From: UBA6049 sp965662345
GTDB taxonomy: Bacteria > Bacteroidota > Bacteroidia > Flavobacteriales_G > Salibacteraceae
Length of the DNA: 48,431 bases
Reading direction: 5' to 3'
Assembly (NCBI GenBank): GCA_965662345.1
Contig: CBFIHE010000017.1
Coordinates: forward strand, 1 to 48,431
The notes under the pieces are model-generated. The model saw only the letters and a list, made by a program, of their open reading frames with translations, ran no database searches and was not told the origin of the DNA. This document shows, one piece after another, positions 1 through 9,686 of this stretch. How positions within the stretch are numbered: position 1 is the first letter of the stretch; each line of letters starts with the position of its first letter. The translations under genes were made by a program, and so were the position numbers.

Positions 1-7
1 CGTTCTC

Positions 8-1984
8 TTAACGGATGAGAGATACGGTTCCCTTTTGTTCTTCAGATTCACCTTCTTGTTCTATAGTTTCCAGAAGCCAAAAATAGGTACCATCTGCAAC
101 CGGGTCACCATTATTTGTTCCATCCCATCCTGCATTCAAATCAATCGATTCCCAAACTTGAGTCCCCCAACGATTGTAAACTGCCATACGGAAGGCTTTA
201 AAGTTGCATTTTCCTTCTTCTACATTAATCTTGAATGCATCGTTGATACCATCGCTGTTTGGTGTGAATACGTTGGGTATAGAAAAAACACAATCGCATG
301 TATCTGCTATGGTAATCTCTCCTTGAACAGAGTCTGATAAGCATCCGTTTAAGTCTCCAACAGCATACTGGCTAAGGTCTTGAGAGGGTGTAGTCATAAA
401 AAATTCTCCAGTAACGCCAGAAGGCAGCCAAGTGATTGCGGTTCCTGGTAAATCTGCCTCTGTAAAGAGAGAAACAGGTTCATCTGGGCACGTAACTACG
501 TTTTCTACGGTAGAAAGAGTGGGGTTGGGTTTTACCAGAATCGATAAGCTATCTATTGCAGAAGTGCATTCGTATTGCACCAAACGCACCGTAAATCCAG
601 TATCTGCAGAGGGGGTGAGAACAAGTGAATCAGCTGTAGTTGGAGTGCCGTTTAGGTAAACGGTAGACGGTATAGAAGAATCGTAGGTCCAATAAACCGT
701 AGTAGACTCTCCCTTGCAAAAATCTGTATTTGAAGCAGTTAGGCTAATGTCAGGAATGGGGTTAATCACTACAGTAACTGTATCTTCATCTTCACAACCA
801 AAAGCATTGTAACCTGTAATAACATAAGTGGTGGTAGCCGCTGGAGAAACGTATTGATTCGCCAGGCTGTCTAAGTTTTGATCCCAGTAGAACCCATCCA
901 ATACATCTTGTGTGGTAAAACCAATTTGAGTAGAATCACCCAAGCATAAGGTGTCGTCTCCAAATGCCTCAATTTCTGGTTGGTCACCAACAGTAATTAG
1001 AACAGAACTTGTAGTAGAGTTACAATTGCGCGGAGATTTTGCATAAGCAGAATACATTGAAGTAGAATTAGGTGAAACAAACACCGTATCTTGATTTTGA
1101 ACTCCGTGAAACCAGAATACAGAGCTTCCAGGAATGTCTACATTGGCAACTAGCATTGCAGTGTCTCCAAGGCAAATGGAATCGTCATCTAGCACAGTAA
1201 TGGTTGGGTTGGGTGGAAGCGAAACTACAATGGTGTCTGAATAGGTACAGACCGATGCCATTTCAATATCGTCTACAGCAAAGTCGTTTCCACCACCTGC
1301 AATATTTTGATTCAATAGGGCAATGTTCACGGTGCCTGCTGTGGTAGAGGTCCATGTTGCAGAGTATTGATTCCAGTTACATACCGTAGAACTTACGGTG
1401 TTTACAGTACCTATTTGGGTGCCGTTAATGGTTACAAAAAGTTGAGCTGGACTACCGCTAACTACGCTCATGGCCTTGTATGTAAAAAGATAGGTAGTAT
1501 TAGCTTGTACTGGAACAGTTTGCTCCCAAACAGAGGTGCCTAAAACGGTAGAACCATTAGCCACTAGCATAGAGCCCGTACCAGAAGCATCTGTGCAATT
1601 GGCAAAGTTGTTATGTACCAAATTGGAGTTGGTGGTAATGGCGTATTCTCCCACGCTGCTCAATAGCCCCCAAGCGCCTCCAGAACCTGGTGCATAGCCT
1701 GTAGTAAAACCAGTGTTTCCTTGAGAGAAATCTCCGTTCACAATCACATTGGTTAAAGATTCATACCCTGTACACCAATACGTACCTGCTTGGTTAACGT
1801 TTATAGAGGTGCCTGTACTGTTATTACTCCATATATAACCATCTAACCCAGATGGAGCAGAAATGGTATAAGATGAACCACAATCTATGGTTGTGTCATT
1901 GGGCAACGAGAATGGGAAATTGCATTGAGCGAAGGAGTAGGTAAGACAAAAGGTTAAAATAACAGTTCCAACAATCGATTTCAT
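8..1984 (-). CDS. Secreted T9SS protein with gliding-motility-associated C-terminal domain
   Basis: A 658-residue exported protein. Residues 1-19 form a signal peptide ending in Phe-Ala-Gln. An Ig-like segment follows, then a jelly-roll/carbohydrate-binding-like segment (about residues 78-245, beginning VNGDFSQGNTGF and ending in FAVDDIEM). Several PKD/Ig-like repeats come next. The last 90 residues are a CHU_C / gliding-motility-associated C-terminal domain (IPNVFTPNSDGINDAF, YNRWG, WDGTNNG, DGTYFW). This family of tails directs export through the type IX secretion system and, in known cases, cell-surface attachment. A role as adhesin or surface glycan-binding protein is inference. It stands alone and is divergent from sucD. 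Confidence 0.85.
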   Translation of the reverse strand: MKSIVGTVILTFCLTYSFAQCNFPFSLPNDTTIDCGSSYTISAPSGLDGYIWSNNSTGTSINVNQAGTYWCTGYESLTNVIVNGDFSQGNTGFTTGYAPGSGGAWGLLSSVGEYAITTNSNLVHNNFANCTDASGTGSMLVANGSTVLGTSVWEQTVPVQANTTYLFTYKAMSVVSGSPAQLFVTINGTQIGTVNTVSSTVCNWNQYSATWTSTTAGTVNIALLNQNIAGGGNDFAVDDIEMASVCTYSDTIVVSLPPNPTITVLDDDSICLGDTAMLVANVDIPGSSVFWFHGVQNQDTVFVSPNSTSMYSAYAKSPRNCNSTTSSVLITVGDQPEIEAFGDDTLCLGDSTQIGFTTQDVLDGFYWDQNLDSLANQYVSPAATTTYVITGYNAFGCEDEDTVTVVINPIPDISLTASNTDFCKGESTTVYWTYDSSIPSTVYLNGTPTTADSLVLTPSADTGFTVRLVQYECTSAIDSLSILVKPNPTLSTVENVVTCPDEPVSLFTEADLPGTAITWLPSGVTGEFFMTTPSQDLSQYAVGDLNGCLSDSVQGEITIADTCDCVFSIPNVFTPNSDGINDAFKINVEEGKCNFKAFRMAVYNRWGTQVWESIDLNAGWDGTNNGDPVADGTYFWLLETIEQEGESEEQKGTVSLIR

Positions 1985-2163
1985 AAGTTCAATTAAGCCA
2001 TAGGGAAATACAGACGCAGGAAGAAGAGAAATCGAATGTACTGATTTTCATTGAATAAGAGATTGGCTTTCAAAGTCCAAGCAAAAAAGCATTGCTTGTA
2101 AAGTCTCATTTTTTGCAAGTTTTACTAGGGTTCAACATCTATATGAAGCTCTAGATTTTAGGG

Positions 2164-2194
2164 TTTGTTCATCCTTTTGAAAAGTCTACTTTTG
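2164..2194 (+). promoter_or_regulatory. Bacteroidetes-type promoter of sucD
   Basis: TTTG at 2164-2167 and TACTTTTG at 2187-2194 are separated by 19 nt. This is an exact match to the Bacteroidetes -33 (TTTG) and -7 (TAnnTTTG) consensus. Transcription would start near 2200, giving a leader of about 38 nt before the sucD ATG at 2238. Confidence 0.7.
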
Positions 2195-2237
2195 AGCCCG
2201 AAGTTCAAACACTGAATTAACAAATCTTCAGAATAAA

Positions 2238-3107
2238 ATGGGTGTACTCGTAAACAAAGATTCGCGCATCATTGTGCAAGGTTTCACAGGAAGCGAAGGA
2301 ACGTTTCACGCAAGTCAAATGATAGAATACGGAACCAACGTGGTTGGTGGGGTAACTCCTGGTAAAGGCGGCCAAACGCATTTAGATCGTCCAGTATTCA
2401 ACACGGTAGCCGATGCTGTAAAAGAAGTAGGAGCAGACGTTTCTATCATCTTTGTGCCACCTGCTTTTGCTGGTGATGCAGTTATGGAAGCTGCTGAAGC
2501 GGGAATCAAAGTAATTGTAACCATTACAGAAGGTATTCCTGTTGCAGACATGATTAAAGTAAAAGAGTACGTTTCAGATAAAGATTGTACGCTTATTGGT
2601 CCTAACTGTCCAGGTGTAATGACTGCTGGCGAAGCTAAAGTGGGTATTATGCCAGGCTTTATCTTCTCTAAAGGTAAAGTGGGTATTGTTTCAAAATCTG
2701 GAACACTTACGTATGAAGCTGTAGATCAAACTACAAAAGCAGGTTTAGGTCAAACTACTGCAATTGGTATTGGCGGTGACCCAATCATTGGAACCACTAC
2801 GCTAGAAGCAATTAAGTTGTTGATGGCAGATGATGTAACAGAAGGAATTATCATGATTGGTGAGATTGGTGGTCAGCTAGAAGCTGAAGCAGCACGCTGG
2901 ATTAAAGACAACGGTACGAAACCTGTTGTTGGATTTATAGCGGGTGAAACGGCTCCTAAAGGACGTACCATGGGTCACGCTGGAGCAATAGTTTCTGGTG
3001 AAGGTGAATCTGCAGAAGAAAAGAAAGCCATTATGCGTGAGTGTGGCATTCACGTTGTGGATAGCCCAGCAGATATAGGCTCTAAAATGGCTGAGGTTCT
3101 TGCCTAA
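2238..3107 (+). CDS. sucD: Succinyl-CoA synthetase (ADP-forming) subunit alpha
   Basis: TCA-cycle enzyme subunit that interconverts succinyl-CoA and succinate with substrate-level phosphorylation. Its 289 residues match the usual family length. The N-terminal CoA-binding fold carries GFTGSEGTFH (15-24) and GGVTPGKGG (37-45). GPNCPG (121-126) is typical of the family. The active-site phosphohistidine is His247 within GHAGA. The beta subunit gene sucC is not beside it, which is common in Bacteroidetes. It has its own promoter and is followed 23 nt after the stop codon by a hairpin terminator, so it appears monocistronic. Confidence 0.97.
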   Translation: MGVLVNKDSRIIVQGFTGSEGTFHASQMIEYGTNVVGGVTPGKGGQTHLDRPVFNTVADAVKEVGADVSIIFVPPAFAGDAVMEAAEAGIKVIVTITEGIPVADMIKVKEYVSDKDCTLIGPNCPGVMTAGEAKVGIMPGFIFSKGKVGIVSKSGTLTYEAVDQTTKAGLGQTTAIGIGGDPIIGTTTLEAIKLLMADDVTEGIIMIGEIGGQLEAEAARWIKDNGTKPVVGFIAGETAPKGRTMGHAGAIVSGEGESAEEKKAIMRECGIHVVDSPADIGSKMAEVLA

Positions 3108-3129
3108 GCTAGTGGTATAAAATTTTGAA

Positions 3130-3165
3130 AAGCCATTGCTCATTCAGAGCAGTGGCTTTTTCTTT
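3130..3165 (+). terminator. Rho-independent terminator after sucD
   Basis: An 11-bp stem, AGCCATTGCTC (3131-3141) with GAGCAGTGGCT (3147-3157), contains one G-T wobble and encloses the 5-nt loop ATTCA. It runs straight into TTTTTCTTT. It lies between sucD and fabG and separates their transcription. Confidence 0.85.
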
Positions 3166-3182
3166 ACATGGAGATTAATAGT

Positions 3183-3190
3183 TACTTTCG
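3183..3190 (+). promoter_or_regulatory. Possible -7 promoter box of fabG
   Basis: TACTTTCG differs from TAnnTTTG at one base. It lies between the sucD terminator and the fabG ATG at 3216, where a promoter is needed. No clear -33 TTTG is visible at the usual spacing. The same TAnnTTCG variant occurs upstream of other genes in this window. Confidence 0.35.
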
Positions 3191-3215
3191 ACCTTCTCTA
3201 AAACAAGTGAATCCT

Positions 3216-3962
3216 ATGAAATTATTGGAAGGAAAAGTTGCACTAATTACAGGTGCAACAAGAGGTATCGGAAAAGGCATAGCAGAAGCGTATGCCGCCC
3301 ATGGAGCTAACGTTGCATTTACTTATGCCTCATCATCAGCCAAGGCAGAAGCACTGGTGAGTGAGTTAGAAGCAAATGGAATCAAAGCCAAAGCCTACCA
3401 ATCAGATGCTGGTGATTTTCAAGCGGCACAAGACTTGGTAGCAGATGTGGTGAAAGACTTCGGTACAGTAGATATCCTCATCAACAACGCAGGAATTACA
3501 CGTGATACGCTACTTATGCGCATGAGCGAAGAGCAGTGGGATGAGGTTATGCAAACCAACTTAAAGTCTGCTTTTAACCTTACCAAAGGTGTATTGCGTA
3601 CCATGCTTAAAGCACGTAGCGGAAGCATCATAAACATGAGTTCGGTTGTAGGTGTAAAAGGTAACGCGGGTCAGGCCAACTATGCAGCCTCTAAAGCAGG
3701 TGTTTTAGGGTTTACCAAATCTGTAGCGCTGGAGTTGGGTTCTAGAAATATCCGATGCAACGCCATTGCTCCTGGATTTATAGAAACGGAAATGACCGAT
3801 GCCTTGGATGCTGATACAGTGCAGGGGTGGAGAGATGCCATTCCGCTCAAACGTGGAGGAACACCTAAAGACGTAGCAGACGCTTGTGTTTTCTTGGGTT
3901 CAGATATGTCTGGATACATCACCGGGCAAACGTTGAATGTAGACGGTGGAATGCTTACCTAA
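3216..3962 (+). CDS. fabG: 3-oxoacyl-[acyl-carrier-protein] reductase
   Basis: SDR-family NADPH-dependent reductase of type II fatty acid synthesis, 248 residues from the chosen start. It shows the TGATRGIG cofactor loop (12-19), NNAG (90-93) and the catalytic set Ser143, Tyr156 and Lys160 (YAASK). The C-terminus INVDGG-like LNVDGGM is typical of FabG. An in-frame ATG at 3168 would add 16 residues that lie right behind the sucD terminator and match nothing in the family, so 3216 (MKLLEGKVALITG) is preferred. Other SDR oxidoreductases look similar, but length and motifs favour FabG. The next gene begins 11 nt after the stop. Confidence 0.85.
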   Translation: MKLLEGKVALITGATRGIGKGIAEAYAAHGANVAFTYASSSAKAEALVSELEANGIKAKAYQSDAGDFQAAQDLVADVVKDFGTVDILINNAGITRDTLLMRMSEEQWDEVMQTNLKSAFNLTKGVLRTMLKARSGSIINMSSVVGVKGNAGQANYAASKAGVLGFTKSVALELGSRNIRCNAIAPGFIETEMTDALDADTVQGWRDAIPLKRGGTPKDVADACVFLGSDMSGYITGQTLNVDGGMLT

Positions 3963-3973
3963 GTAAAGGTTAA

Positions 3974-6034
3974 GTGGAGCTAACAACAGAATACCATAGT
4001 ATTTGGATTTTAGGGTGCGCGGCCTTTGCGGGTCTGCTCACCCTTTTTTCGTATTTCAAGAATCCTGCGGTGCAAGAGCTAGAACCGATATGGCTTCGCA
4101 TTGCTGCAGGACTCCGCTTTTTGACGGTTTTTGTGGCGGCTATTTTGTTGTTGGGCATTTTTTTAAAAACTTGGGTAGAAGAAAAAGAAAAGCCAACCGT
4201 TGTCTTAGCCTTAGACCAATCTGAATCTGTACGCGCATCTCAAGAGGCTTCTCAAGGTGGTATGCGTGATAGGGTAAACAAGCTCATTGCAGAACTGGAA
4301 GAAACCTATTCCGTAGATGTAGTTTCTTTTGGTGAGCGAACAAGAATGGGCTTAGATTCTGGAAAGGCAGATGCGTACACAGACTACACAGACCTTTTAT
4401 CTTACATAGATGAGAATTACGCAAGAACCAACTTGGCGGCCTCAGTGGTTTTATCAGATGGAACGTTTAATCGTGGTACCAATCCACTTATGGTTAAAAC
4501 TGCGGTTACGGCACCCGTTTACACATTGGGCATAGGAGATACAGCGCGCAAAAGCGATGTGTTTATTCAAGACATTCAGCACAATGCCATTGTGTTTAAA
4601 GGAAATACCTTCCCAATTAGGGTAGATGTAAGAGCTACTGGGTTTGATGAGATTCCTGTAAAAATAGGTCTATATGCAAACAGAAAACTACTGGCAGAAA
4701 AAGAGATGAATCTCGCTGGTCAAGCTTATGTAGACTTTTTGGTAGATGCAAATTCAGTTGGTGTTCAATCTTACACGGTAAGAGTAGACCCAGTGGAAAA
4801 CGAACAAATCACCTCAAATAACGCACGGGCGTTTTTTGTAGAAGTGTTGGAGAATAAATTTAGGGTACTTCTCGTAATGGAGGCTCCCCATCCAGATGTT
4901 GGCGCTTTTAGAAAACTGCTTACCGCAACAAAAGACTATGAGGTGTCTGTAGCAAGAACAGCAAATGTATCATCGGATATTCAGAAATACGACTTGGTAC
5001 TTGCTTTCACAGGAGAAGGTACAGACTTAGCTCCCCTTCGCAATGCGCTTGAAGATGGTAAAACAGCCATTTGCTATGTGGTTCAGCCTAACATCAATAC
5101 ACGTATTTGGAACACCTTAGGCACAGGATTAGCTATTTCTGGAGAAGCATCTGGTACAGAAGATGTGAAAGGATATTTCAACCAAGAATTTAGTGGTTTT
5201 GGTGTTTCAACAGAGACCAAAGCTAGCCTGCAGACATGGCCAGAAGTACAAGTGGCTTTTGGCAAGTATCTTTTCCCAGTGAACACTCAAGCAATCTTGT
5301 ATCAAAGTGTTAATGGAATCAAAACCAATAGGCCATTAGTTGCACTAACCAAGACCAATGAAAGAAGAGTAGGATATATTCTAGGTGAAGGGTATTGGCG
5401 CTTACGAATGACAGACTATTTAGAAAACGAAAACTTTGAGCGTTTTGATGAAACTTTTTCAAAGCTCATTAGACTCTTGCTGGTAAAAGAAGATAAGAGC
5501 AAATTGCGTTTAACCTATACCAATTTAATAGCAGAAAATGATCCCGTATTAATCCATGCAGAGGTCTACAACGATGCGTATGAACTCACTACGCGTTTCC
5601 CGGTTAACTTAACTGTAGCAGACAGCGCTGGTTTGGAAACTGAGTTTGAAATGCTGCCCTCTGGAAATAGATTTACGTTAAATCTAGGAAGAATGAACCC
5701 AGGCGAGTACTCGTTTAAAGCAGTAACTGGCGAAAATAATGAGTTGGTGAAGTCGGGTAGGTTCATTGTGCGTAAGGTTACCATAGAATTAGGTAATACC
5801 CGTGCAAATCATGAGTTATTAGAAGCATGGAGCACAAAAACGGGGGGAGAGTTTTTGCCATTAACCAAGTTAAATCAACTGACAAATGTTTTAGCGCAGC
5901 GCGATGACATTGCCACAGTAATTCACACCAAAGAAGAATCAACCTCACTACTACGCCATGTGTGGCCGCTTTTACTTGTAGTGCTGCTACTCACAGGAGA
6001 GTGGTTCATTAGAAGGTGGCAAGGCACGTACTAA
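3974..6034 (+). CDS. Membrane-anchored VWA-domain protein
   Basis: Unnamed 686-residue integral membrane protein starting at GTG, with AAAGG a few bases upstream. Two hydrophobic helices lie at about residues 8-28 and 40-64, and one at about 661-678 is followed by a short basic tail, so the bulk should be periplasmic. A von Willebrand factor A-like domain follows the second helix, with an intact MIDAS start DQSES (Asp81, Ser83, Ser85). A beta-rich CARDB-like stretch and a Rossmann-like segment (FRVLLVMEAPHPDVG) come next. Related Bacteroidetes proteins are annotated only as VWA or BatA-like. Function is unknown. It follows fabG by 11 nt and its stop overlaps the stop of the convergent lipoprotein gene. 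Confidence 0.75.
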   Translation: MELTTEYHSIWILGCAAFAGLLTLFSYFKNPAVQELEPIWLRIAAGLRFLTVFVAAILLLGIFLKTWVEEKEKPTVVLALDQSESVRASQEASQGGMRDRVNKLIAELEETYSVDVVSFGERTRMGLDSGKADAYTDYTDLLSYIDENYARTNLAASVVLSDGTFNRGTNPLMVKTAVTAPVYTLGIGDTARKSDVFIQDIQHNAIVFKGNTFPIRVDVRATGFDEIPVKIGLYANRKLLAEKEMNLAGQAYVDFLVDANSVGVQSYTVRVDPVENEQITSNNARAFFVEVLENKFRVLLVMEAPHPDVGAFRKLLTATKDYEVSVARTANVSSDIQKYDLVLAFTGEGTDLAPLRNALEDGKTAICYVVQPNINTRIWNTLGTGLAISGEASGTEDVKGYFNQEFSGFGVSTETKASLQTWPEVQVAFGKYLFPVNTQAILYQSVNGIKTNRPLVALTKTNERRVGYILGEGYWRLRMTDYLENENFERFDETFSKLIRLLLVKEDKSKLRLTYTNLIAENDPVLIHAEVYNDAYELTTRFPVNLTVADSAGLETEFEMLPSGNRFTLNLGRMNPGEYSFKAVTGENNELVKSGRFIVRKVTIELGNTRANHELLEAWSTKTGGEFLPLTKLNQLTNVLAQRDDIATVIHTKEESTSLLRHVWPLLLVVLLLTGEWFIRRWQGTY

Positions 6035-6540
6035 TACACATACGTAAGAGGTTCTCTGTAATGCGCTAAACGCAACGTTAAAGTGCCTGCATTGCTGTAG
6101 CGCAATTGAGACAAATCAAAGCCTAGTCGTTTCGTCATTAAACCCCTGCATGCATCACCGTTATCTTCATGCTCTAGAAAAATGTCTAGGATAGGGGGCA
6201 TACTTTCCATATAGGCTCCCGTATGTGTGAGGTAAAATGAATGATCTTTACAACCACCACTAAAATTAACGGATATAATAAGAGAATCTCCTTCAATTAC
6301 CACAGACTCCATATTTACGGGTCTTTGTTCTAGGTTGGGTACAAACTCTGGGTTTTTTATTATTCCCAAGTTTTTGATTTCAGGGCTCGCTTGGTCTGTT
6401 TGTAAACGTTCAGGATATTCATCACCGTTAGTAACAGAAACCGCAACAGATGCCTGTTCTTTTTCTTCCTGTACAGCTTTTTCTTTGTTCTTGCAGGCTA
6501 CGCTTGCAAGAACCATTAGTATGATTATTGAAATTCTCAT
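6031..6540 (-). CDS. Hypothetical lipoprotein
   Basis: A 169-residue protein with a short hydrophobic signal and a lipobox ending LASVAC (Cys16), so it is probably a lipid-anchored envelope protein. A Lys/Glu-rich linker follows (about residues 17-32). I do not recognise the remaining domain; it has a Cys-rich patch (GGCKDHSF, GDACRG) that could form disulfides. Its ATG overlaps the uvrB stop as ATGA, so translation is probably coupled to uvrB. Its TAG stop overlaps the TAA of the convergent VWA gene (stops at 6031-6034). Confidence 0.7.
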   Translation of the reverse strand: MRISIIILMVLASVACKNKEKAVQEEKEQASVAVSVTNGDEYPERLQTDQASPEIKNLGIIKNPEFVPNLEQRPVNMESVVIEGDSLIISVNFSGGCKDHSFYLTHTGAYMESMPPILDIFLEHEDNGDACRGLMTKRLGFDLSQLRYSNAGTLTLRLAHYREPLTYVY

Positions 6541-8567
6541 TTAGCTTCTATCATTTTTTCCAGTTCAAAAAGCTCATCGCGTAAACGAGCAGCTTCCATG
6601 AAGTCCATATTTCGTGCCGCTTTTTCCATCGTCTTCTTAGTAGCATCGCGCTGCTTCTCCAATTGATCTATACTCATATACTTCACAACGGGATCTGCTG
6701 CTACAGATAACTGTTCTGGGTCTGCGTAATACTGTTGTTTTTCTCCTTTGTTTGAGCTGCGGTCGGCAACAGAAGTTTGCTCCAAGATGCGCTCTTTAGA
6801 TTTCTTGATTTGAGTAGGGGTAATGTTATTCTCTTCGTTGTATTTAAGCTGCTTTACTCGCCTGCGTTCTGTTTCGTCTATGGTGCGTTGCATGCTAGCC
6901 GTTACCTTGTCTGCATACATAATAACCATTCCGTTTACGTTTCTGGCGGCCCTACCTGCCGTTTGCGTCATAGAGGTTTCAGACCTTAAAAAACCTTCTT
7001 TATCTGCATCAAGTATAGCAACTAAAGAAACCTCAGGTAAATCAAGACCTTCACGCAACAAGTTAATTCCAATAAGCACATCAAATAATCCAAAGCGTAG
7101 GTCGCGTAAAATTTCTACGCGTTCAATGGTATCTATATCTGAGTGGATGTAGCGGCACTTAATGCCCATCTTAGCGAAATACTTGGCTAATTCTTCACTC
7201 ATTCGCTTTGTTAGAGTGGTAACCAGCACTCGCTCTTGGCGCTCAATTCGGATCCGAATTTCTTCTAATAAATCATCTACTTGATTGGCTACGGGTCTAA
7301 CTTCAATGATAGGGTCTAATAAACCAGTAGGCCTAATCACCTGCTCCACAACAACACCTTCAGATTTTTCTAACTCAAAATCAGCTGGAGTGGCGCTCAC
7401 ATATATGGTTTGAGCAAGGAGTGATTCAAACTCATCAAACTTTAATGGACGGTTATCTAGGGCACTAGGCAGGCGAAAACCATATTCAACCAAGTTCACT
7501 TTCCTAGCCCGGTCACCGCCATACATGGCTCGTATTTGTGAAACCGTAACGTGACTTTCATCTATTACCATTAGGTAATCATCTGGGAAGTAGTCTAACA
7601 GGCAAAAAGGTCTGTCTCCAGGGTTTCTTCTGTCAAAATAGCGAGAGTAGTTTTCTATTCCGCTGCAATAACCCAGTTCACGCATCATCTCCAAATCGTA
7701 GTTTACGCGTTCATCCAATCGTTTGGCTTCCAAAGGCTTTCCTTCTTCTCTAAAATAATCGGTACGCTTAACTAGGTCTTCGCCAATTTCATAGATGGCT
7801 TGTTTGGTAGACTCTTTGCTGGTTACGAAAATATTGGCTGGATAAATACGAACGGCTTCAAAACTATCTAGCTTTCCTCCAGAGATTGGGTCAATAGATT
7901 CTATGGATTCAATTTCATCTCCCCAAAATATTACGCGAAAGGCATGGTCTGCATATGCCAAGTAAATATCTACTGTATCTCCTTTAACTCTAAAGTTACC
8001 TCTAGAGAAATCGCCCGTGGTTCTGGAATACAATGAATCTACCAAGCTGTGCAGTAACCCGTTTCTAGATAGCGTTTGCCCAACTGCTACGTCAATTACA
8101 CTTTGGTGAAAGTCTGCTGGGTTACCTATACCGTAAATACAAGAAACAGAAGCCACCACAATAACATCTCGTCTTCCAGAGAGTAGAGAAGAGGTTGTGC
8201 TTAAACGTAGCTTTTCAATCTCATCGTTTATGCTTAGATCTTTTTCTATGTAGGTATCAGATGTTGGAAGGTAAGCCTCTGGCTGGTAGTAGTCGTAATA
8301 AGAAACAAAGTACTCTACTGCGTTATTGGGAAAGAACTGCTTAAACTCTCCGTATAGCTGAGCTGCCAAGGTTTTGTTGTGGCTCAATACCAATGTAGGT
8401 CTATTGACTTCTTTTATAACATTGGCAACCGTAAAGGTTTTTCCTGAGCCCGTAACACCCAAAAGTGTTTGCGCGGGCGCAGCGTCATTTAGACCTTGAA
8501 CCAGTTGCTTAATAGCCTCTGGTTGGTCACCGGTAGGTTGAAAATCAGATACGAGTTGAAAATCCAT
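6537..8567 (-). CDS. uvrB: Excinuclease ABC subunit B
   Basis: Damage-verification helicase-like subunit of nucleotide excision repair, 676 residues (E. coli 673). Walker A GVTGSGKT is at 37-44. The DNA-clamping beta-hairpin region begins YYDYYQPEAY (90-99). Superfamily 2 helicase motifs are present (DESHVT, SATPADFE, TAGRAARN). The C-terminal UVR domain (ARNMDFMEAARLRDEL) for UvrA/UvrC contact is intact. uvrA and uvrC are not in the window. The downstream lipoprotein gene overlaps by ATGA. Confidence 0.97.
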   Translation of the reverse strand: MDFQLVSDFQPTGDQPEAIKQLVQGLNDAAPAQTLLGVTGSGKTFTVANVIKEVNRPTLVLSHNKTLAAQLYGEFKQFFPNNAVEYFVSYYDYYQPEAYLPTSDTYIEKDLSINDEIEKLRLSTTSSLLSGRRDVIVVASVSCIYGIGNPADFHQSVIDVAVGQTLSRNGLLHSLVDSLYSRTTGDFSRGNFRVKGDTVDIYLAYADHAFRVIFWGDEIESIESIDPISGGKLDSFEAVRIYPANIFVTSKESTKQAIYEIGEDLVKRTDYFREEGKPLEAKRLDERVNYDLEMMRELGYCSGIENYSRYFDRRNPGDRPFCLLDYFPDDYLMVIDESHVTVSQIRAMYGGDRARKVNLVEYGFRLPSALDNRPLKFDEFESLLAQTIYVSATPADFELEKSEGVVVEQVIRPTGLLDPIIEVRPVANQVDDLLEEIRIRIERQERVLVTTLTKRMSEELAKYFAKMGIKCRYIHSDIDTIERVEILRDLRFGLFDVLIGINLLREGLDLPEVSLVAILDADKEGFLRSETSMTQTAGRAARNVNGMVIMYADKVTASMQRTIDETERRRVKQLKYNEENNITPTQIKKSKERILEQTSVADRSSNKGEKQQYYADPEQLSVAADPVVKYMSIDQLEKQRDATKKTMEKAARNMDFMEAARLRDELFELEKMIEAK

Positions 8568-8623
8568 ATGCGTGATGTCGTACTACAAAATACGGTTAAT
8601 CCAATGGATTGTTTGGTCCGTAG

Positions 8624-9646
8624 CTATTTATTCAATCCAAGTGCCTTAATGAAGAGTCTAGGCAGGGGTTTCTCTGGGTTTCGCTTTTTTAAGTTGAAAT
8701 ACCATCCCCACTTTTTCAGTACAGGAACTTTGTGGGTTTCTACAAACTCTATAAGCGTACCATCGGGGTCTTCTATGTAAGCGAATCTACCCGCTGCTTC
8801 GCCCATGTCAAAACTATCACTACTGTCTACCGTAAATTCCAAATTCATAGAATTGGCCTGCTTTTCTAACTGGTCTATATTCACGATATCAAAACACAAG
8901 TGAATAAAACCAGGGTCGCCCCAATAGCGGTTGTGATATGTTTTGCTCACATCGCGGTCTAGCGCCTGTACCAATTCTATTTCTGTGAACCCAAATAGCT
9001 GACTAAATGCTCCTTTACGTTCTTGGGAATGCCCTAACACTACTCTGCGATAGCGATGACCATCCAAAGTAGATTCAGTGTCTGATTTTACGGTATCGTA
9101 TTTCAGTAAATCTCTGTAAAAGGCAACGGATTTGTCTATATCGCTTACCCCAATGATGGCACCAGCAATTCCGCCTGTTGGATTTTGTTTCTTTTCATTG
9201 AACCAAGAGGTAGATTCAATGAGCTGAAATAGGTTCCCATGTGGATCTTTTACACAGAAATCGGTATCTGTTTCAAAGAGTAGCTCAATTCCTTTTTTAC
9301 GGTAAAAAGATTTCGCTTCTTGGATAGAGGAACATTTGATTTTGGCTGCATTAATTCCCAAATCTCCTAACCTTACTTCTGGTTTAGAAAGTTCTGATTT
9401 ACGCTCTGTAAACTGCCATATTTCAAAGCCACCGCCTCCTGCAAGGTTTAGGGCCAATACCGCATAGCGATTTTGAGGAACATTTCCCGTGTACCGTGCC
9501 ATTAGTGTAGCTTCACCAGAATCTCTAAAAACTGGTGTGCTCATACCAAAGTGTTCTTTGTACCAAGGCCAAGAGCTTTCTACGCTCTCTACACCAACAC
9601 CCATTTGCTGGATGCCCGTAACGAAATATGAATTGGATTTACTCAT
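8624..9646 (-). CDS. Two-domain VOC (glyoxalase/dioxygenase-fold) protein
   Basis: A 340-residue protein with two vicinal-oxygen-chelate modules, roughly residues 9-145 and 160-305. The first ends in VKDPHGNLFQLIE and the second in IEDPDGTLIEFVE, the typical last strand with its metal-binding Glu. The second module also carries GFIHLCFDI, giving a likely His ligand. These point to a metal-dependent VOC enzyme, possibly a lyase or dioxygenase; the substrate cannot be read from sequence. The C-terminal basic tail (KKWGWYFNLKKRNPEKP) lies outside the VOC fold. A TATTTTCG box sits 8 nt before the ATG and may be its promoter. Confidence 0.75.
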   Translation of the reverse strand: MSKSNSYFVTGIQQMGVGVESVESSWPWYKEHFGMSTPVFRDSGEATLMARYTGNVPQNRYAVLALNLAGGGGFEIWQFTERKSELSKPEVRLGDLGINAAKIKCSSIQEAKSFYRKKGIELLFETDTDFCVKDPHGNLFQLIESTSWFNEKKQNPTGGIAGAIIGVSDIDKSVAFYRDLLKYDTVKSDTESTLDGHRYRRVVLGHSQERKGAFSQLFGFTEIELVQALDRDVSKTYHNRYWGDPGFIHLCFDIVNIDQLEKQANSMNLEFTVDSSDSFDMGEAAGRFAYIEDPDGTLIEFVETHKVPVLKKWGWYFNLKKRNPEKPLPRLFIKALGLNK

Positions 9647-9686
9647 GAGGAGCGCGAAAATAAAGCATGCAGGTGTAATAGGGGAG

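Noticed and set aside
2078..2098. Hairpin CAAGCAA/TTGCTTG upstream of sucD
   Set aside because: Seven bp with an A-rich loop, no U-tract and no gene that needs ending there; also upstream of the promoter, so no attenuator role.
3168..3215. Upstream in-frame ATG for fabG
   Set aside because: The extra 16 residues lie directly behind the sucD terminator, over the likely promoter, and match no FabG N-terminus.
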